Source: UBA11986 sp963734955
GTDB taxonomy: Bacteria > Bacteroidota > Ignavibacteria > UBA10030 > UBA6906
Direction: 5' to 3'
DNA length: 64,000 nt
Assembly: GCA_963734955.1 (NCBI GenBank)
Contig: CAVTJO010000009.1
Span: 44,512-108,511, forward strand
Positions 1 through 9,495 of this stretch are shown here, piece after piece. The position numbers and the translations under genes are program-made. How positions within the stretch are numbered: position 1 is the stretch's first letter; the number at the start of each line of letters is the position of its first letter. Under the pieces are notes generated by a model. That model did no database searches. It saw nothing but the letters and a program-made list of their open reading frames with translations, and was not told the origin of the DNA.

Positions 1-1559
1 GCCTAGCACAACCAGACCCTCCGGTAAATTTCCGGATATTCCCCAGCACGGTCACACAGACCGAGCCGGTGGCTGTGGTTGATCCTGGAAACCCGACCAT
101 CATGTTTGCAAGCGCAGTGACAATCAACCCTACCAATGTGTTCAAGAGTGAAGGCGTCTACATCTCCACAAATGGAGGGCTGAATTGGTTCGGTTCAGAC
201 TCCTGCAGAGGTGAATCCATTCTGAATCACGGCGGCGATCCGGGAATCATGATTCACCCATCCGGCCGGATGATTCTGGCACACATAGGCTCCGTTTTCC
301 CGGGCTGGTACAGTCACTATTCGACAGACATGGGCGCAACATGGTCCGGTGCGTACACCATCTCACCTCAACTTACTGAGGATAAAGGGAGTGTAACGAT
401 GGATGAGACCCCGGCAAGCCCCTATTATGGAAGGGCCTTCTTGGTATGGATTGCGCTCGTTCAGCCCTATCCGGCACTTTGTTCGTATTCGACCAATGCC
501 GGAACATCCTGGACAACTGCCATAGCAATCAATTCACCTCCTCCAAGCCGTTGTTCAGGTGGATCAGTTACCACGGGGCGAGATGGCAAGGTGTACGCTA
601 CGTGGGCAGGGGTTACGTCGACCGCTCCATTCATCGAGGATTATGCCGGATTTGCCGTCTCCACAAATGGTGGAACCTCATGGAGTGTGACTCAAAATGC
701 TTTTGACATGAACGGCATTGCCGGCACCTTGGCAACAAAGAACAACATCCGCGTGAACGGGTTGCCGCAGATTGAGATTGACCGCAGCGGAGGAATGCGT
801 GACGGTTGGCTTTACATCGTGACTGCAGAAAAGGGGTTGCCTCCCGCAGGTACAGATCCGGATATTATTCTCCATCGTTCCACGAACGGTGGTCTGACCT
901 GGTCAAGCGGGATCAGAGTGAACCAGGATCCGGTCAACGATGGCAAGATACAATATTTCCCTGCGCTCGCCATCGATCAGGAAGGTGGTCTCAACATCAT
1001 CTACTATGATGATCGGAATACATCAGCCGATTCTTCAGAGATAGTGCTTGCGCAATCAACCGACGGTGGTACGACATGGACAGAACGAGTCATCAGCGAT
1101 CATCGGTTCAGCCCAAAACCGATCTTGGGAGGATCATCGAACTACCAAGGAGACCACATCAGCCTTCTTGCGGTCGGCACAAATCTCCATGCGTTCTGGA
1201 TGGATGATTTCTCAGGTCTGTACCAGGTGTGGTCAGCAATCATAAGTCTAATATCAGGCGTTTCTGATGAAAAGCGATCGAGGCAGCCGCGAGAGTTCCA
1301 ATTGTCTCAGAATTATCCAAATCCCTTCAATCCATCCACAACAATAGAGTACACGGTCGAGAAAACAGCCTTCGTCACACTTCGGGTACTCGACGTCACT
1401 GGCAGAGAGGTCGTTCGACTTGTGAACGAACGCCAGTCACCCGGAACGCACCACGCGAGCTTCAACTCTGATAGGTTCAAGCTCTCAAGCGGCATCTACT
1501 TCTATCAGTTATCATCCGACGGTCGGCTGGAAACGAAAGCGATGGCACTGATAAAGTGA
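1..1559 (+). CDS. Secreted BNR/sialidase-fold protein with type IX sorting domain (5' end cut by window)
   Basis: The gene is truncated by the left edge: codons are open from base 3 and no start is visible, leaving about 518 residues. Six Asp-box-like motifs of the BNR/sialidase superfamily can be seen (STNGGLNW, STDMGATW, STNAGTSW, STNGGTSW, STNGGLTW, STDGGTTW), implying a beta-propeller. The last ~85 residues are a type IX secretion C-terminal sorting domain that begins at NYPNPFNPSTTIEY and ends in ALIK, so the product is expected to cross the outer membrane and be attached or released there. I do not see a convincing set of sialidase catalytic residues, so hydrolase activity is not claimed; it may be a binding or structural surface protein. 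It is followed by the first paralogous leader element and a TonB receptor. Confidence 0.85.
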   Translation, partial: LAQPDPPVNFRIFPSTVTQTEPVAVVDPGNPTIMFASAVTINPTNVFKSEGVYISTNGGLNWFGSDSCRGESILNHGGDPGIMIHPSGRMILAHIGSVFPGWYSHYSTDMGATWSGAYTISPQLTEDKGSVTMDETPASPYYGRAFLVWIALVQPYPALCSYSTNAGTSWTTAIAINSPPPSRCSGGSVTTGRDGKVYATWAGVTSTAPFIEDYAGFAVSTNGGTSWSVTQNAFDMNGIAGTLATKNNIRVNGLPQIEIDRSGGMRDGWLYIVTAEKGLPPAGTDPDIILHRSTNGGLTWSSGIRVNQDPVNDGKIQYFPALAIDQEGGLNIIYYDDRNTSADSSEIVLAQSTDGGTTWTERVISDHRFSPKPILGGSSNYQGDHISLLAVGTNLHAFWMDDFSGLYQVWSAIISLISGVSDEKRSRQPREFQLSQNYPNPFNPSTTIEYTVEKTAFVTLRVLDVTGREVVRLVNERQSPGTHHASFNSDRFKLSSGIYFYQLSSDGRLETKAMALIK

Positions 1560-1587
1560 GACACGCTTCACGCGGGAAATATTCGTA

Positions 1588-1926
1588 CATTCATGCATAC
1601 GATTCCTTTACGCATGCGTTGCCTTGACGCTGTCCTGCAACTACTTCGCCTTCCAGGTCGAGTTGTTCGACGCAGAGTACGAGCAAAACCAGCCGCTGCC
1701 AACTGAATCAAACTCCCTCTACAATCCGACTCTCAACTGGGAGTCGTTCGATAAGGATCACGCCCAGCAACCGTTTGTCGTCGATGCGCTGCTCCGCTTT
1801 GAATGCCTTGTCGTTCTTCGTCCGATCTACGTGGTCCGGTTCTTGGACGAGCCTTCCTTCCATCCAACCCGTGATAAGTCCCCTCCGGCTGCCTCAGACA
1901 ACTGGGATGCATTTCTCCCGACATAG
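1588..1926 (+). other. Paralogous open element A upstream of the first TonB receptor
   Basis: This stretch has no stop on the + strand and matches, codon for codon, a second element at about 4455-4749. Shared peptide blocks are CNYFAFQVELF, NWESFDK and RDKSPP, and nearly all nucleotide differences inside these blocks fall on the third codon position of this frame, which is what a conserved protein would show. However, there is no ATG with a ribosome binding site, the frame is open back into the preceding gene, and one reverse-strand frame also shows short matching blocks. I do not recognise a family. It could be a short unannotated protein, the remnant of a duplicated gene, or a leader of the TonB receptor. 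It also fills the 519-base gap between the two neighbouring genes; nothing else is visible there. Confidence 0.45.
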
Positions 1927-2078
1927 ATTTTGTCGTGTGGGTTGAGTGTTCGCAAGGCGGTGGCTCTTGCTCGCCGGCGAATTTATTTTCTCAAAGATAG
2001 GTCTCTCTCTTGGCCTGCGGCGACGACAGTGTCCAGCTTACGTCTATCTTTGACTTCACCAATCTGAGGATTGAAACC

Positions 2079-4253
2079 ATGACAACGTATTTCAGACATC
2101 TCTTAATTTTAATTCTCTTCGTGTGTGCAGCCGAACCTCTTGTCCAGGCACAAACTCCCGAAGACACAATTAAATACCACTACCCTCCAATCACCACCAT
2201 AGGAACACGTTATGCAGAGCCCTGGATTCAAGTGCCTCTTTCGCTGAGCTACATCCAGCAAAAGGACATGGCCCAAGGAAAGGGCTACGGGCTCGACGAA
2301 GCGCTTTCTGGAATCCCGGGCGTTCTTGCCCAGTCGCGTGCGGGCAGCACGGACATTCGTTTGACAATTCGCGGATTTGGTGCTCGCGGTGCCGGTCTCC
2401 GTTCCAATGCAGGCACATCACGCGGCGTCCGCATTCTCACCAACGGGTTCCCCGAAACCGAGCCGGACGGGCGGACCTCGTTTGACCTGATTGATGTTTC
2501 TGGCGCGGGCGCGATCGAGGTGATGCGGTCGAACGCATCATCGATCTATGGCAATGCATCAGGAGGAGTCGTTAATATCATCTCCAACACGATGTTCGAA
2601 TCACCATTCGTTTCACACACTGAATCGTTTGGCAGCTTCGGATTCCGAAAGGAGTTGATCTCCGCTGGAGCAAATGTCGGTTCCGGCAAGATGTACTTTT
2701 CTCTTGGCAACACGACTAACGACGGCTGGCGCTACCATTCCCGCAGTTCGCAGCTTCTGTTGAACACGGGAATAGTGGCAAATCTTGACGAGAAAACCGT
2801 CCTCGGAGTTCATGTCTCCGGCACAAGCAATCTCTTCCGCATTCCCGGAGCGTTGACACAGGCCCAATATGATTCGCTCCCGCAGCAAGCCGATTCCACT
2901 TTGTTTATCAAGCGCGACGAACGAAGGTTCAACCGGCAGGGGAGAATCGGCATCACGGCAACACATGAATTGAACGACAACAACATGATCGCCGCAACGG
3001 CATTTGCTGAGCCGAAATACCTCGAGCGTTCAGAACGGAACCAGTATCGCCAGTTCAATCGCTATCACGTTGGCGGAAGCGCGATGTACCGCAATCTCGC
3101 ATCCTTCAGCCCGAGTTTCCAGAACACACTCCTCCTGGGAACCGACGAGGCGTATCAGGATGGTGCAATCCTTTTTTACAACCGATACAATGTGAGTCCA
3201 AATGTGGAACTCGGAACCTTGCGGGACAACAAGCGCGAAGGCGCGAATAACTTCGGAGCCTTCCTGCAGGACGAGATGTCCATCGGCGAGAGATGGCTCG
3301 CCCTTCTTGGCTTCCGCTACGATAATATCACGTACTACTCCGAGAGCTTCTTTAACAGATTACCCCCGGCACAATCAAAATCGTTCGAACGTGTAACACC
3401 GAAAGCGGGTCTTACATACCGCATTTCCCCAACTCATAGTATCTATGCGAGCCTTGGTGGCGGCGTTGAAGTGCCGGCCGGGAACGAGACAGACCCGGCG
3501 ACAACACTCGGACAGGACACATTGTACGCCATCAATCCGTTGCTTGAGCCCATTACCTCGACGACCATCGAAGTGGGGATGAAGCAACTCGCAACGTTGG
3601 GGGACAATGAACCATTTGCGCACCTGACATATGATGTTGCACTCTATTGGCTTCAAGTACGAAACGATATCATACCTTACAGCAATGGAACGTTATTCTT
3701 CACCGCAGGCAAGACCGAGCGAATGGGAATCGAAGTCGGAGGCGCGGTGCGGTTTACCATGGGCCTCTCGTTCAACGTCGCGTTCACCGCATCAAGTAAC
3801 AAATACAAAACATATACGATTGATTCTGTTCACTATGATGAAGCGTTGGCGGGCCATCTTGCCAACTATGCAAACAACAAGGTAGTCGGTGTTCCAAATA
3901 TTTTTTACACCATTGGAGCAACGTACGCGCCGGAAATGCTGAAGGGTGCATACGTTCGTTTCGGTGTCCAGAGTGTGGGCAAGTACTTTGCGGACGACGC
4001 AAACACAATCAGTGTTCCGGCATATACTATTCTCAATGCCGGCATCGGTATCGACCATTTCAACTTCGCAGACGATCGGCTGTTTGTCAACGTGTTTGCC
4101 GGACTGAACAATCTTGCCGACACAAAATACATCGGTTCTGCCTGGCTCAATCCCGACTACACCACTGTCAACGGCGTGAGGGTTCCATTCTTCATCGAGC
4201 CGGGGTTGCCACGAAATTTCGTTGGATCCATCGCGATTGGCATGAATATGTAG
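2079..4253 (+). CDS. TonB-dependent outer-membrane receptor (FecA-like, iron-complex type)
   Basis: A 724-residue outer-membrane transporter. I chose the ATG at 2079, preceded by TGAGGA, because it gives a clean signal peptide (MTTYFRHLLILILFVCAAEP, cleavage near VQAQ); the frame is open further upstream but without such a signal. The plug domain follows: ALSGIPGVLAQSRAG, TIRGFGARG, a segment around TEPDGRTSFDLID, then IEVMRSNASSIYG and GGVVNIIS, all standard plug motifs. About 550 residues of amphipathic beta-strands form the barrel. The TEPDGRTSFDLID segment resembles FecA-like ferric-siderophore or ferric-citrate receptors, but the ligand is not determined. The C-terminus ends in IGMNM rather than the usual aromatic residue. 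It is monocistronic, framed by element A and a strong terminator. Confidence 0.9.
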   Translation: MTTYFRHLLILILFVCAAEPLVQAQTPEDTIKYHYPPITTIGTRYAEPWIQVPLSLSYIQQKDMAQGKGYGLDEALSGIPGVLAQSRAGSTDIRLTIRGFGARGAGLRSNAGTSRGVRILTNGFPETEPDGRTSFDLIDVSGAGAIEVMRSNASSIYGNASGGVVNIISNTMFESPFVSHTESFGSFGFRKELISAGANVGSGKMYFSLGNTTNDGWRYHSRSSQLLLNTGIVANLDEKTVLGVHVSGTSNLFRIPGALTQAQYDSLPQQADSTLFIKRDERRFNRQGRIGITATHELNDNNMIAATAFAEPKYLERSERNQYRQFNRYHVGGSAMYRNLASFSPSFQNTLLLGTDEAYQDGAILFYNRYNVSPNVELGTLRDNKREGANNFGAFLQDEMSIGERWLALLGFRYDNITYYSESFFNRLPPAQSKSFERVTPKAGLTYRISPTHSIYASLGGGVEVPAGNETDPATTLGQDTLYAINPLLEPITSTTIEVGMKQLATLGDNEPFAHLTYDVALYWLQVRNDIIPYSNGTLFFTAGKTERMGIEVGGAVRFTMGLSFNVAFTASSNKYKTYTIDSVHYDEALAGHLANYANNKVVGVPNIFYTIGATYAPEMLKGAYVRFGVQSVGKYFADDANTISVPAYTILNAGIGIDHFNFADDRLFVNVFAGLNNLADTKYIGSAWLNPDYTTVNGVRVPFFIEPGLPRNFVGSIAIGMNM

Positions 4254-4281
4254 CTCGCTTCCATAAAGAAAAAACCAATGG

Positions 4282-4314
4282 GAGGCTTGAGAGCCCAAGA
4301 CTCAAGCCTCTTTT
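4282..4314 (+). terminator. Rho-independent terminator after first TonB receptor
   Basis: A perfect 10-bp stem, GAGGCTTGAG paired with CTCAAGCCTC, with a 9-base loop, followed directly by TTTT. It lies 29 bases after the stop codon. The same stem core recurs in the terminator after the second TonB receptor. Confidence 0.9.
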
Positions 4315-4454
4315 CCCTTGCTACGCACAGGATGTTCCCTTAACCGGCATTGACTTTAACACGTCCACTGCGTATCTTGGCCGAGATTCTCCACGTCCTG
4401 CAACACCCTTACGATCGGCTTGGTGAGCAGTTCTTTCTATAGTCTTCGATATTC

Positions 4455-4749
4455 GCTCCTCAATTGCTGCATAGCTCTGGCGCTGGCATGCAACTATTTC
4501 GCATTCCAGGTCGAGTTGTTTGAGGATGAATATGAAGAGAACCATCCTCTCCCCTCGCAGACATCGTGCATCACCGGCATTTCCGCTAATTGGGAATCGT
4601 TTGACAAGAGCAATGCTCCTGAAGCGTTCTACTTCAATGCGGGCCTCCGCATCGATTGTCTTCTGGTACTTCAACCTCTTCACGTTTGTGAGTCCTTCAC
4701 CGAACCTCCGTTCCAACCAATCCGGGATAAATCTCCTCCAAGTACATAA
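4455..4749 (+). other. Paralogous open element B upstream of the second TonB receptor
   Basis: The second copy of the element at 1588-1926. In the same relative frame it reads LACNYFAFQVELF, then NWESFDKSNAPEAF and ends RDKSPPST before a stop. Differences from element A in the shared blocks are concentrated at third codon positions. It is again placed just before a TonB receptor gene (start 4823) and again lacks a good start codon. A reverse-strand frame of 158 codons also spans the stretch but its matches to copy A change first codon positions, so I regard that frame as a shadow. Family unknown. The rest of the gap 4315-4822 shows nothing else except the ribosome binding site of the receptor. 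Confidence 0.45.
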
Positions 4750-4822
4750 GAGCATCCAGCACAACCCAATGCAGATGTCATAATCTGCTGTCCACAACTC
4801 TTACTTGACAGGAGACAAACTC

Positions 4823-7105
4823 ATGAAAGGGATTGCCTTACTCTTACTTGAAATTGCTGTTCTGGTACGTCCGCTCGCCGCGGTTGCGGGATCCGGTGGC
4901 ATTCACGTTACAGTGACAAGCGCCGGGAATCCGGTTGCCGGGGCAACGGTCCGAATTCTCGACCTCGACCGCGCCAACCGCACTGACTCGAAAGGTGAGT
5001 TCCTTTTTTCCAACGTGCCAAACGGGGCACACAAAGTGTTTGTTCGCTGCATTGGCTTTGCTTCGGCGACAAACACCGTTCAAGTCGAGGACAACACCGC
5101 TGAGACGTCATTCACGTTGCGTGAATCGGCGATCGAGGCAGAAGAGATTGTTGTTTCTGCTTCACCATACGCTCGCACGGCTGATGACCAATATCAGTCC
5201 GCGGAGTCGAAGTCAATGGTTGAATTGCATCAGAGCTCGGGTTCGAGTTACGCCGACAAGATTTCGGACCTGCCCGGCGTTACCGTCCGCGGCAATGGAC
5301 CCGCACCTTCCCGCCCCATCCTCCGCGGGCTCTCGGATAACCGGGTTTTGGTTTTGGAAAACGGTCTTCGTAACGGCGACATTGCCACGTATGACCCCGC
5401 ACACGCCACTCCAATAGAGGCGGCAAGTATTGCGCAGATCGATGTAGTTCGGGGTCCTGCGAGCATTCTGTATGGCCCCAGCACTATTGGCGGTTTGGTC
5501 AACATCATCACCAACACGATTCCCAGCGCGTCCACGAATCCTTTTTCAGGGACTCTCTCGCTTTCGGGAAACTCTGTGAGCGATGAATACTCCGGGTACT
5601 TCAATGGTGTATACAGCAATGGCGGACATGCGTTCAGTATTTCAGGTGGCGGCCTCCATTCTCAGGACATTCGCACTCCGGAAGGAATCTACACCGACCC
5701 GGCGAGCGGTGCGAGCTTCGACCTGAGCCGTCTCCCCCAATCGTTCGATCATGCCTCCGAAGCTGGTGTAGGCTATTCCTATCAGGGAGACTTCGGGATG
5801 ATCGGTGTGGGAGGCAAACATTATGAAATGAACTACGGCATTCCGGGCGTCCCACCCAATCCTGACTGGATGAATGTTCCCCCTGCAACATCCCGCATTG
5901 CGCAGAAAAGGAACTCGGTGGAACTGCGGAGTCTGCTTGTTGTTGACGGTTCACTTGTCAAGCAGGTGAAGTTCAACGCGAACTACGTGGACTACAACCA
6001 TTCGGAGTTCCCCACAGCCCAGGATTCAACGGGGGTGTATGACTTTCTCGCAACACACTTTCACAAGCAGGAATTCAACGCGACCCTCCAATTCCAACAC
6101 CAGCAGCTCGAGAAATTCCAGGGCACATTTGGCTTGTGGGCAAACACGGAGAATCTCACCCTCGATGGAGACCAGCCGTTAGGACCAAATTCACTCACCA
6201 TCGGACTGGCGGCCTATCTGTTTGAAGAGTACCTTGTAAATGAGGCGACCCGTTTCCAGGTTGGACTTCGCTTTGATTACAACCGCATTCACACCAAACC
6301 GGATCCGACATCAACGGATTCTGTGTTTCAAACACTCGATCAGGCACGGACATCAAACGCTGTTACCGCTTCACTTGGGGCCATTCACAAATTCACAGAT
6401 GAGCTCACGTTTTCTCTGAACCTTGCGCGCTCATTCCGTGCGCCGACGGTCCAGGAACTCTTCGCCGACGGGCTCGATGCTCCAAGCGGTACATACACAA
6501 TTGGCACTGCGGACCTTTCACCAGAGACTGGCTTTGGGATTGATGCCTCGCTTAAAGGAAGCTTTACAAACGTATCCTTCGAACTCACACCGTACGTGAA
6601 TCTTATTAACAAGTATATCTACGGCTTTCTCACCGGGGATACGCTCTTCGACTTCCCTGTTAGGAAATTTACTGCAACAAACGCCCGCTTGATGGGTTTT
6701 GAAGCGAGTTTCACGGTTCAGCCTGCACAGTATCTTGCGGTCAGAGCAAGCGCCGACTATGTCAACGCAGAAGATACCAAGAACAATGTACCCCTGCCCT
6801 TCACACCTCCGTTGCGTGGCCTGCTCAGAGTAAATTACCAGAGCGATGTGTACACCGGGGTAGTGGAGCTGCGTCTAACGGCAAAACAAACGCGACTGGG
6901 TGATGGTGATACGCCAACTGCTGGTTATGGTGTTGTAAACATTGGAGCGGGAATCCGATGGCCCCAGGGAGGACTCTTGCACAACATCAGCGTGCATTGC
7001 GACAATCTTCTCAATCAGGTGTATCGCGACAATCTGTCCGTCGTAAAGGACTTCGTGCCACAGCCAGCGCGGGGGGTCAGGCTTAACTATGATCTCCTGT
7101 TTTAA
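4823..7105 (+). CDS. TonB-dependent receptor with carboxypeptidase-like N-domain (ZnuD-like)
   Basis: A 760-residue outer-membrane receptor. The start is the ATG at 4823 because AGGAGA lies 7 bases upstream; a signal peptide follows (MKGIALLLLEIAVLVRPLAA). Residues ~25-110 form a carboxypeptidase-regulatory-like beta-sandwich (AGNPVAGATVRILD, SKGEFLFSNVPNG), common in Bacteroidota receptors. The plug contains ISDLPGVTVRGNGP, RPILRGLSDNRVLVLENG, IDVVRGPASILYGPSTIGG and LVNIITN. The RPxxRGLxxNRVxVLxNG plus HATPIE pattern resembles the ZnuD family of zinc/haem receptors, so a metal substrate is a reasonable guess but not proven. The barrel ends in LNYDLLF with the expected terminal phenylalanine. 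It stands alone between element B and a terminator, suggesting its own regulation. Confidence 0.9.
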   Translation: MKGIALLLLEIAVLVRPLAAVAGSGGIHVTVTSAGNPVAGATVRILDLDRANRTDSKGEFLFSNVPNGAHKVFVRCIGFASATNTVQVEDNTAETSFTLRESAIEAEEIVVSASPYARTADDQYQSAESKSMVELHQSSGSSYADKISDLPGVTVRGNGPAPSRPILRGLSDNRVLVLENGLRNGDIATYDPAHATPIEAASIAQIDVVRGPASILYGPSTIGGLVNIITNTIPSASTNPFSGTLSLSGNSVSDEYSGYFNGVYSNGGHAFSISGGGLHSQDIRTPEGIYTDPASGASFDLSRLPQSFDHASEAGVGYSYQGDFGMIGVGGKHYEMNYGIPGVPPNPDWMNVPPATSRIAQKRNSVELRSLLVVDGSLVKQVKFNANYVDYNHSEFPTAQDSTGVYDFLATHFHKQEFNATLQFQHQQLEKFQGTFGLWANTENLTLDGDQPLGPNSLTIGLAAYLFEEYLVNEATRFQVGLRFDYNRIHTKPDPTSTDSVFQTLDQARTSNAVTASLGAIHKFTDELTFSLNLARSFRAPTVQELFADGLDAPSGTYTIGTADLSPETGFGIDASLKGSFTNVSFELTPYVNLINKYIYGFLTGDTLFDFPVRKFTATNARLMGFEASFTVQPAQYLAVRASADYVNAEDTKNNVPLPFTPPLRGLLRVNYQSDVYTGVVELRLTAKQTRLGDGDTPTAGYGVVNIGAGIRWPQGGLLHNISVHCDNLLNQVYRDNLSVVKDFVPQPARGVRLNYDLLF

Positions 7106-7149
7106 GATGTGGTGATGTTTCGTCCAAACAACCCACCTAAATAACAACG

Positions 7150-7178
7150 AAGGCTTGAGTGATCCTCAAGCCTTTGCT
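7150..7178 (+). terminator. Terminator after second TonB receptor
   Basis: Stem AAGGCTTGAG paired with CTCAAGCCTT around a 5-base loop, followed by TTTGCTGTT. The core AGGCTTGAG is the same as in the terminator at 4282. It sits between convergent genes and may also serve the reverse-strand gene at 7243-8547. Confidence 0.8.
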
Positions 7179-7242
7179 GTTACGATGCTTCGCATTGCTC
7201 GCACCCTGTCTTCAATCCAAAGCAGCCGGTGCCTCACAACAG

Positions 7243-8547
7243 CTATTTCAGCAATATCATCTTCCGCACTTGCGTGGTCCGATACTTCTCGTTGCTCGTA
7301 GTGATCTCGTAGAAATATGTTCCGGAGGCGAGAGGGGTGCCATCAAATTCCTGATGATGTATACCTGCAGGCTGATTGCCGCTGAACAACGTCGTGACTC
7401 GCCTTCCGGTTGCGTCGTAGATCTTCAGCGAGACAAAGCTTCCCTGAGCAAGCTCGTACGTTATGGTGGTCGTGGGATTGAATGGGTTGGGATAGTTCTG
7501 GAAGAGGTTGAACGCTGCAGGAAGTTGAGACGGAGTCAGATCAACTCCAACGATGGTTGGACTGTATTTCAGGATTGTTCCGTTTGCACCCACCATGAAA
7601 CCATGTGTGGAGTCGGTGAACGTTATGTCGTACAGTGCAGTTGTATCGGGTGAGTAGAATGAATTCCAGGTCCGTCCCGTGTCGCCCGTAACCATGTACG
7701 TTCCCGTGAACCCGAGTGGCGCCCAGCCTTCTGCCGGAGTTCTGAAAGCAACCGCGCGGGCGTCACCCCATATCGCCAGATAGACATACTCCCAGCTCCT
7801 CCCACCGTCTTTTGTCTTTATCAAACCCGATCCATATTCAAAATCTCCGCCAACGGCAATAATTTTCAGGGAGTCGATGTAGTAGATCCCTCGCATCGGA
7901 TCGCTTGACCAGCTTCCTGCAGCCCAGCGATCACCGCCGTTTGTCGTCCTCCATACCACACCGGCAAGATCATAATGGCCTCCGAGGGCAAAACCAAGAT
8001 TGCGGGAGTAGAAGTCAAGCTCGCTGATAGGAAAACTCGAGGCTACAGAGGTGTCCACCAATGTTGGGACCCACGTGAGACCGCCATCGGTGGTCTTCCA
8101 GATCCTTCCTCCATCCCCTCCCCTGAAGCCGTTAAGTGAATCAAAGAAGAAAATCGCATGGAAAAACTCGTCGGGGTATTCCTGGCGTGTCCATACATCG
8201 CCGCCATTTGTGGTTTTCAGAATACTTGTGCCGTACCACGTGCTATCGTTCCGGTAATCCTTGATCGCAAGTGCATAGCCATACGATTGGTCCACGATCG
8301 AGAGGCTGACAATATTGTCGAAGAGCCCGGAGTTCTGTGCCACCCACGAGTCTCCGCTATTGGTGGTCATGAAAATCACGCCGCTGTCTCCGACCACCCA
8401 TCCACGTAACGAATCGATAAACGCCACCTTGTTCAAACCATGCGTGGTCGGCCTGGCAAGTCTGAACCAATGGCTTTGAGCAGGGGCTAAGTTGACAAGC
8501 ATCAGCATCATCGGGGCGATGCAAAGCCCTATCAGTTGTTTGCGCAT
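7243..8547 (-). CDS. Secreted YCF48/BNR propeller protein with type IX sorting domain
   Basis: A 434-residue secreted protein with a signal peptide (MRKQLIGLCIAPMMLMLVNL, cleavage near APAQS). Repeated motifs TTNSGDSW, TTNGGDVW, TTDGGLTW, TTNGGDRW, TKDGGRSW and TGDTGRTW are Asp-box or YCF48-type blades, giving a propeller of six or seven blades over residues ~25-330. A type IX C-terminal sorting domain begins at NYPNPFNPTTTITY and ends RKMILLK. The propeller fold is the same general type as the protein at the left edge, but the repeats are of the YCF48 style (W..Q..G.. and G.G..GTIL). Function is unknown; such proteins are often surface-exposed and of unknown ligand. It is divergent from the regulator at 8782. 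Confidence 0.87.
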   Translation of the reverse strand: MRKQLIGLCIAPMMLMLVNLAPAQSHWFRLARPTTHGLNKVAFIDSLRGWVVGDSGVIFMTTNSGDSWVAQNSGLFDNIVSLSIVDQSYGYALAIKDYRNDSTWYGTSILKTTNGGDVWTRQEYPDEFFHAIFFFDSLNGFRGGDGGRIWKTTDGGLTWVPTLVDTSVASSFPISELDFYSRNLGFALGGHYDLAGVVWRTTNGGDRWAAGSWSSDPMRGIYYIDSLKIIAVGGDFEYGSGLIKTKDGGRSWEYVYLAIWGDARAVAFRTPAEGWAPLGFTGTYMVTGDTGRTWNSFYSPDTTALYDITFTDSTHGFMVGANGTILKYSPTIVGVDLTPSQLPAAFNLFQNYPNPFNPTTTITYELAQGSFVSLKIYDATGRRVTTLFSGNQPAGIHHQEFDGTPLASGTYFYEITTSNEKYRTTQVRKMILLK

Positions 8548-8781
8548 GCTACACGAAGTGTGGTCTGAGGTTGCTCCAATATCGCGATATCAATTCAATG
8601 CTGCAAGAAGTTCGGGCAGGCTAAGATCCGATTGGCTTTCACCTGACACCCGGAGAGAGCACTTCATCACACGGCGAGTGCTTTTCACACCAAAAGGTTT
8701 GGAAACGCCGCCTGCACATTGTAGAATATGATAGAAAGAAGCAATTCACTCATTCATATCCAGATGCTGGAAGGAGCCGCC

Positions 8782-9282
8782 ATGGAGAACGTTGCTCAGG
8801 GATCGATCCGGGACACACAGGTCGAGGAGATACTCAAGCGCTCTGCATCAAAGATGAAGCAGTGGGGAATTACAGTCACATATCTTTCGTCGCAGCTTGG
8901 CGTTTCCCGCCAGTACGCATGGCAGGTGATGTATCATCGAACGATGGTGTCACACTCAAAGGCCCTGCAGGTGGAATCTACCATTGATGCAATCATCACT
9001 CACCAGAGCCATGTCCGATCATTTGGCGACCGTTTGCGAGCTGCAAGGATCTCGAAGGGACTGACATTACGAGAAGTAGCGGACATCATCGGCTATTCCT
9101 GGGTTGGCGTGGAACGGTGGGAGAAAAATGTATGCCTCCCCAAACCTGGGGTGCTATGGCATCTTCAGACCCTGTACGGAGTGGACAAGAACTGGATGCC
9201 ACCCGGAATGCCTCAAGATATGCCAAACCCGCCGTTGATAACACACTGGGAGACACAGCGCGACCAGCGACGGGTTGCATAA
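8782..9282 (+). CDS. Small double helix-turn-helix regulator (XRE-like)
   Basis: A 166-residue cytoplasmic protein. ATG at 8782 is preferred over the more upstream ATGs at 8728 and 8764 because GGAAGGAG ends 5 bases before it. Two HTH segments are visible: residues ~25-55 (LSSQLGVSRQYAWQVMYHRT) and ~85-125 (FGDRLRAARISKGLTLREVA followed by DIIGYSWVGVERWEKN), the second being a typical Cro/C1-type XRE domain. No ligand or protease domain is attached. Targets cannot be read from the sequence; the divergent type IX cargo gene shares its 230-bp upstream region and is one candidate. A clear terminator follows the stop codon. Confidence 0.8.
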   Translation: MENVAQGSIRDTQVEEILKRSASKMKQWGITVTYLSSQLGVSRQYAWQVMYHRTMVSHSKALQVESTIDAIITHQSHVRSFGDRLRAARISKGLTLREVADIIGYSWVGVERWEKNVCLPKPGVLWHLQTLYGVDKNWMPPGMPQDMPNPPLITHWETQRDQRRVA

Positions 9283-9287
9283 ACCCC

Positions 9288-9317
9288 AAAAAGGGAAACG
9301 CCAGCTTCCCTTTTTTG
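9288..9317 (+). terminator. Terminator after the double-HTH regulator
   Basis: Stem AAAAAGGGAA pairs with TTCCCTTTTT around an 8-base loop, with the T-run continuing to 9316. It starts 5 bases after the stop codon at 9282. Confidence 0.9.
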
Positions 9318-9495
9318 TTTCCATCCTACCGACCTCCTCCGGAACCTGGCTCCAAGAGATTGCTGAGATGCCTGATCGATGGCTAATTAAAACAGACACC
9401 CAGGGCAACGAGCGAGGAGTCACCATCAGCTCCACACCCATCGCCTTCCGGGCATCTGTCAATTCCAATCCTACTTTGAGGATTCGAGAGCACCG

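Noticed and set aside
1560..2078. Cobalamin or other known riboswitch before the first TonB receptor
   Set aside because: No B12-box-like consensus was seen and the codon-wise pattern between copies argues against a structured RNA.
4321..4797. Reverse-strand 158-codon frame over element B
   Set aside because: The copies of the element differ at first codon positions of this frame, so it is unlikely to be the coding one, though the question of strand is kept open in the findings.
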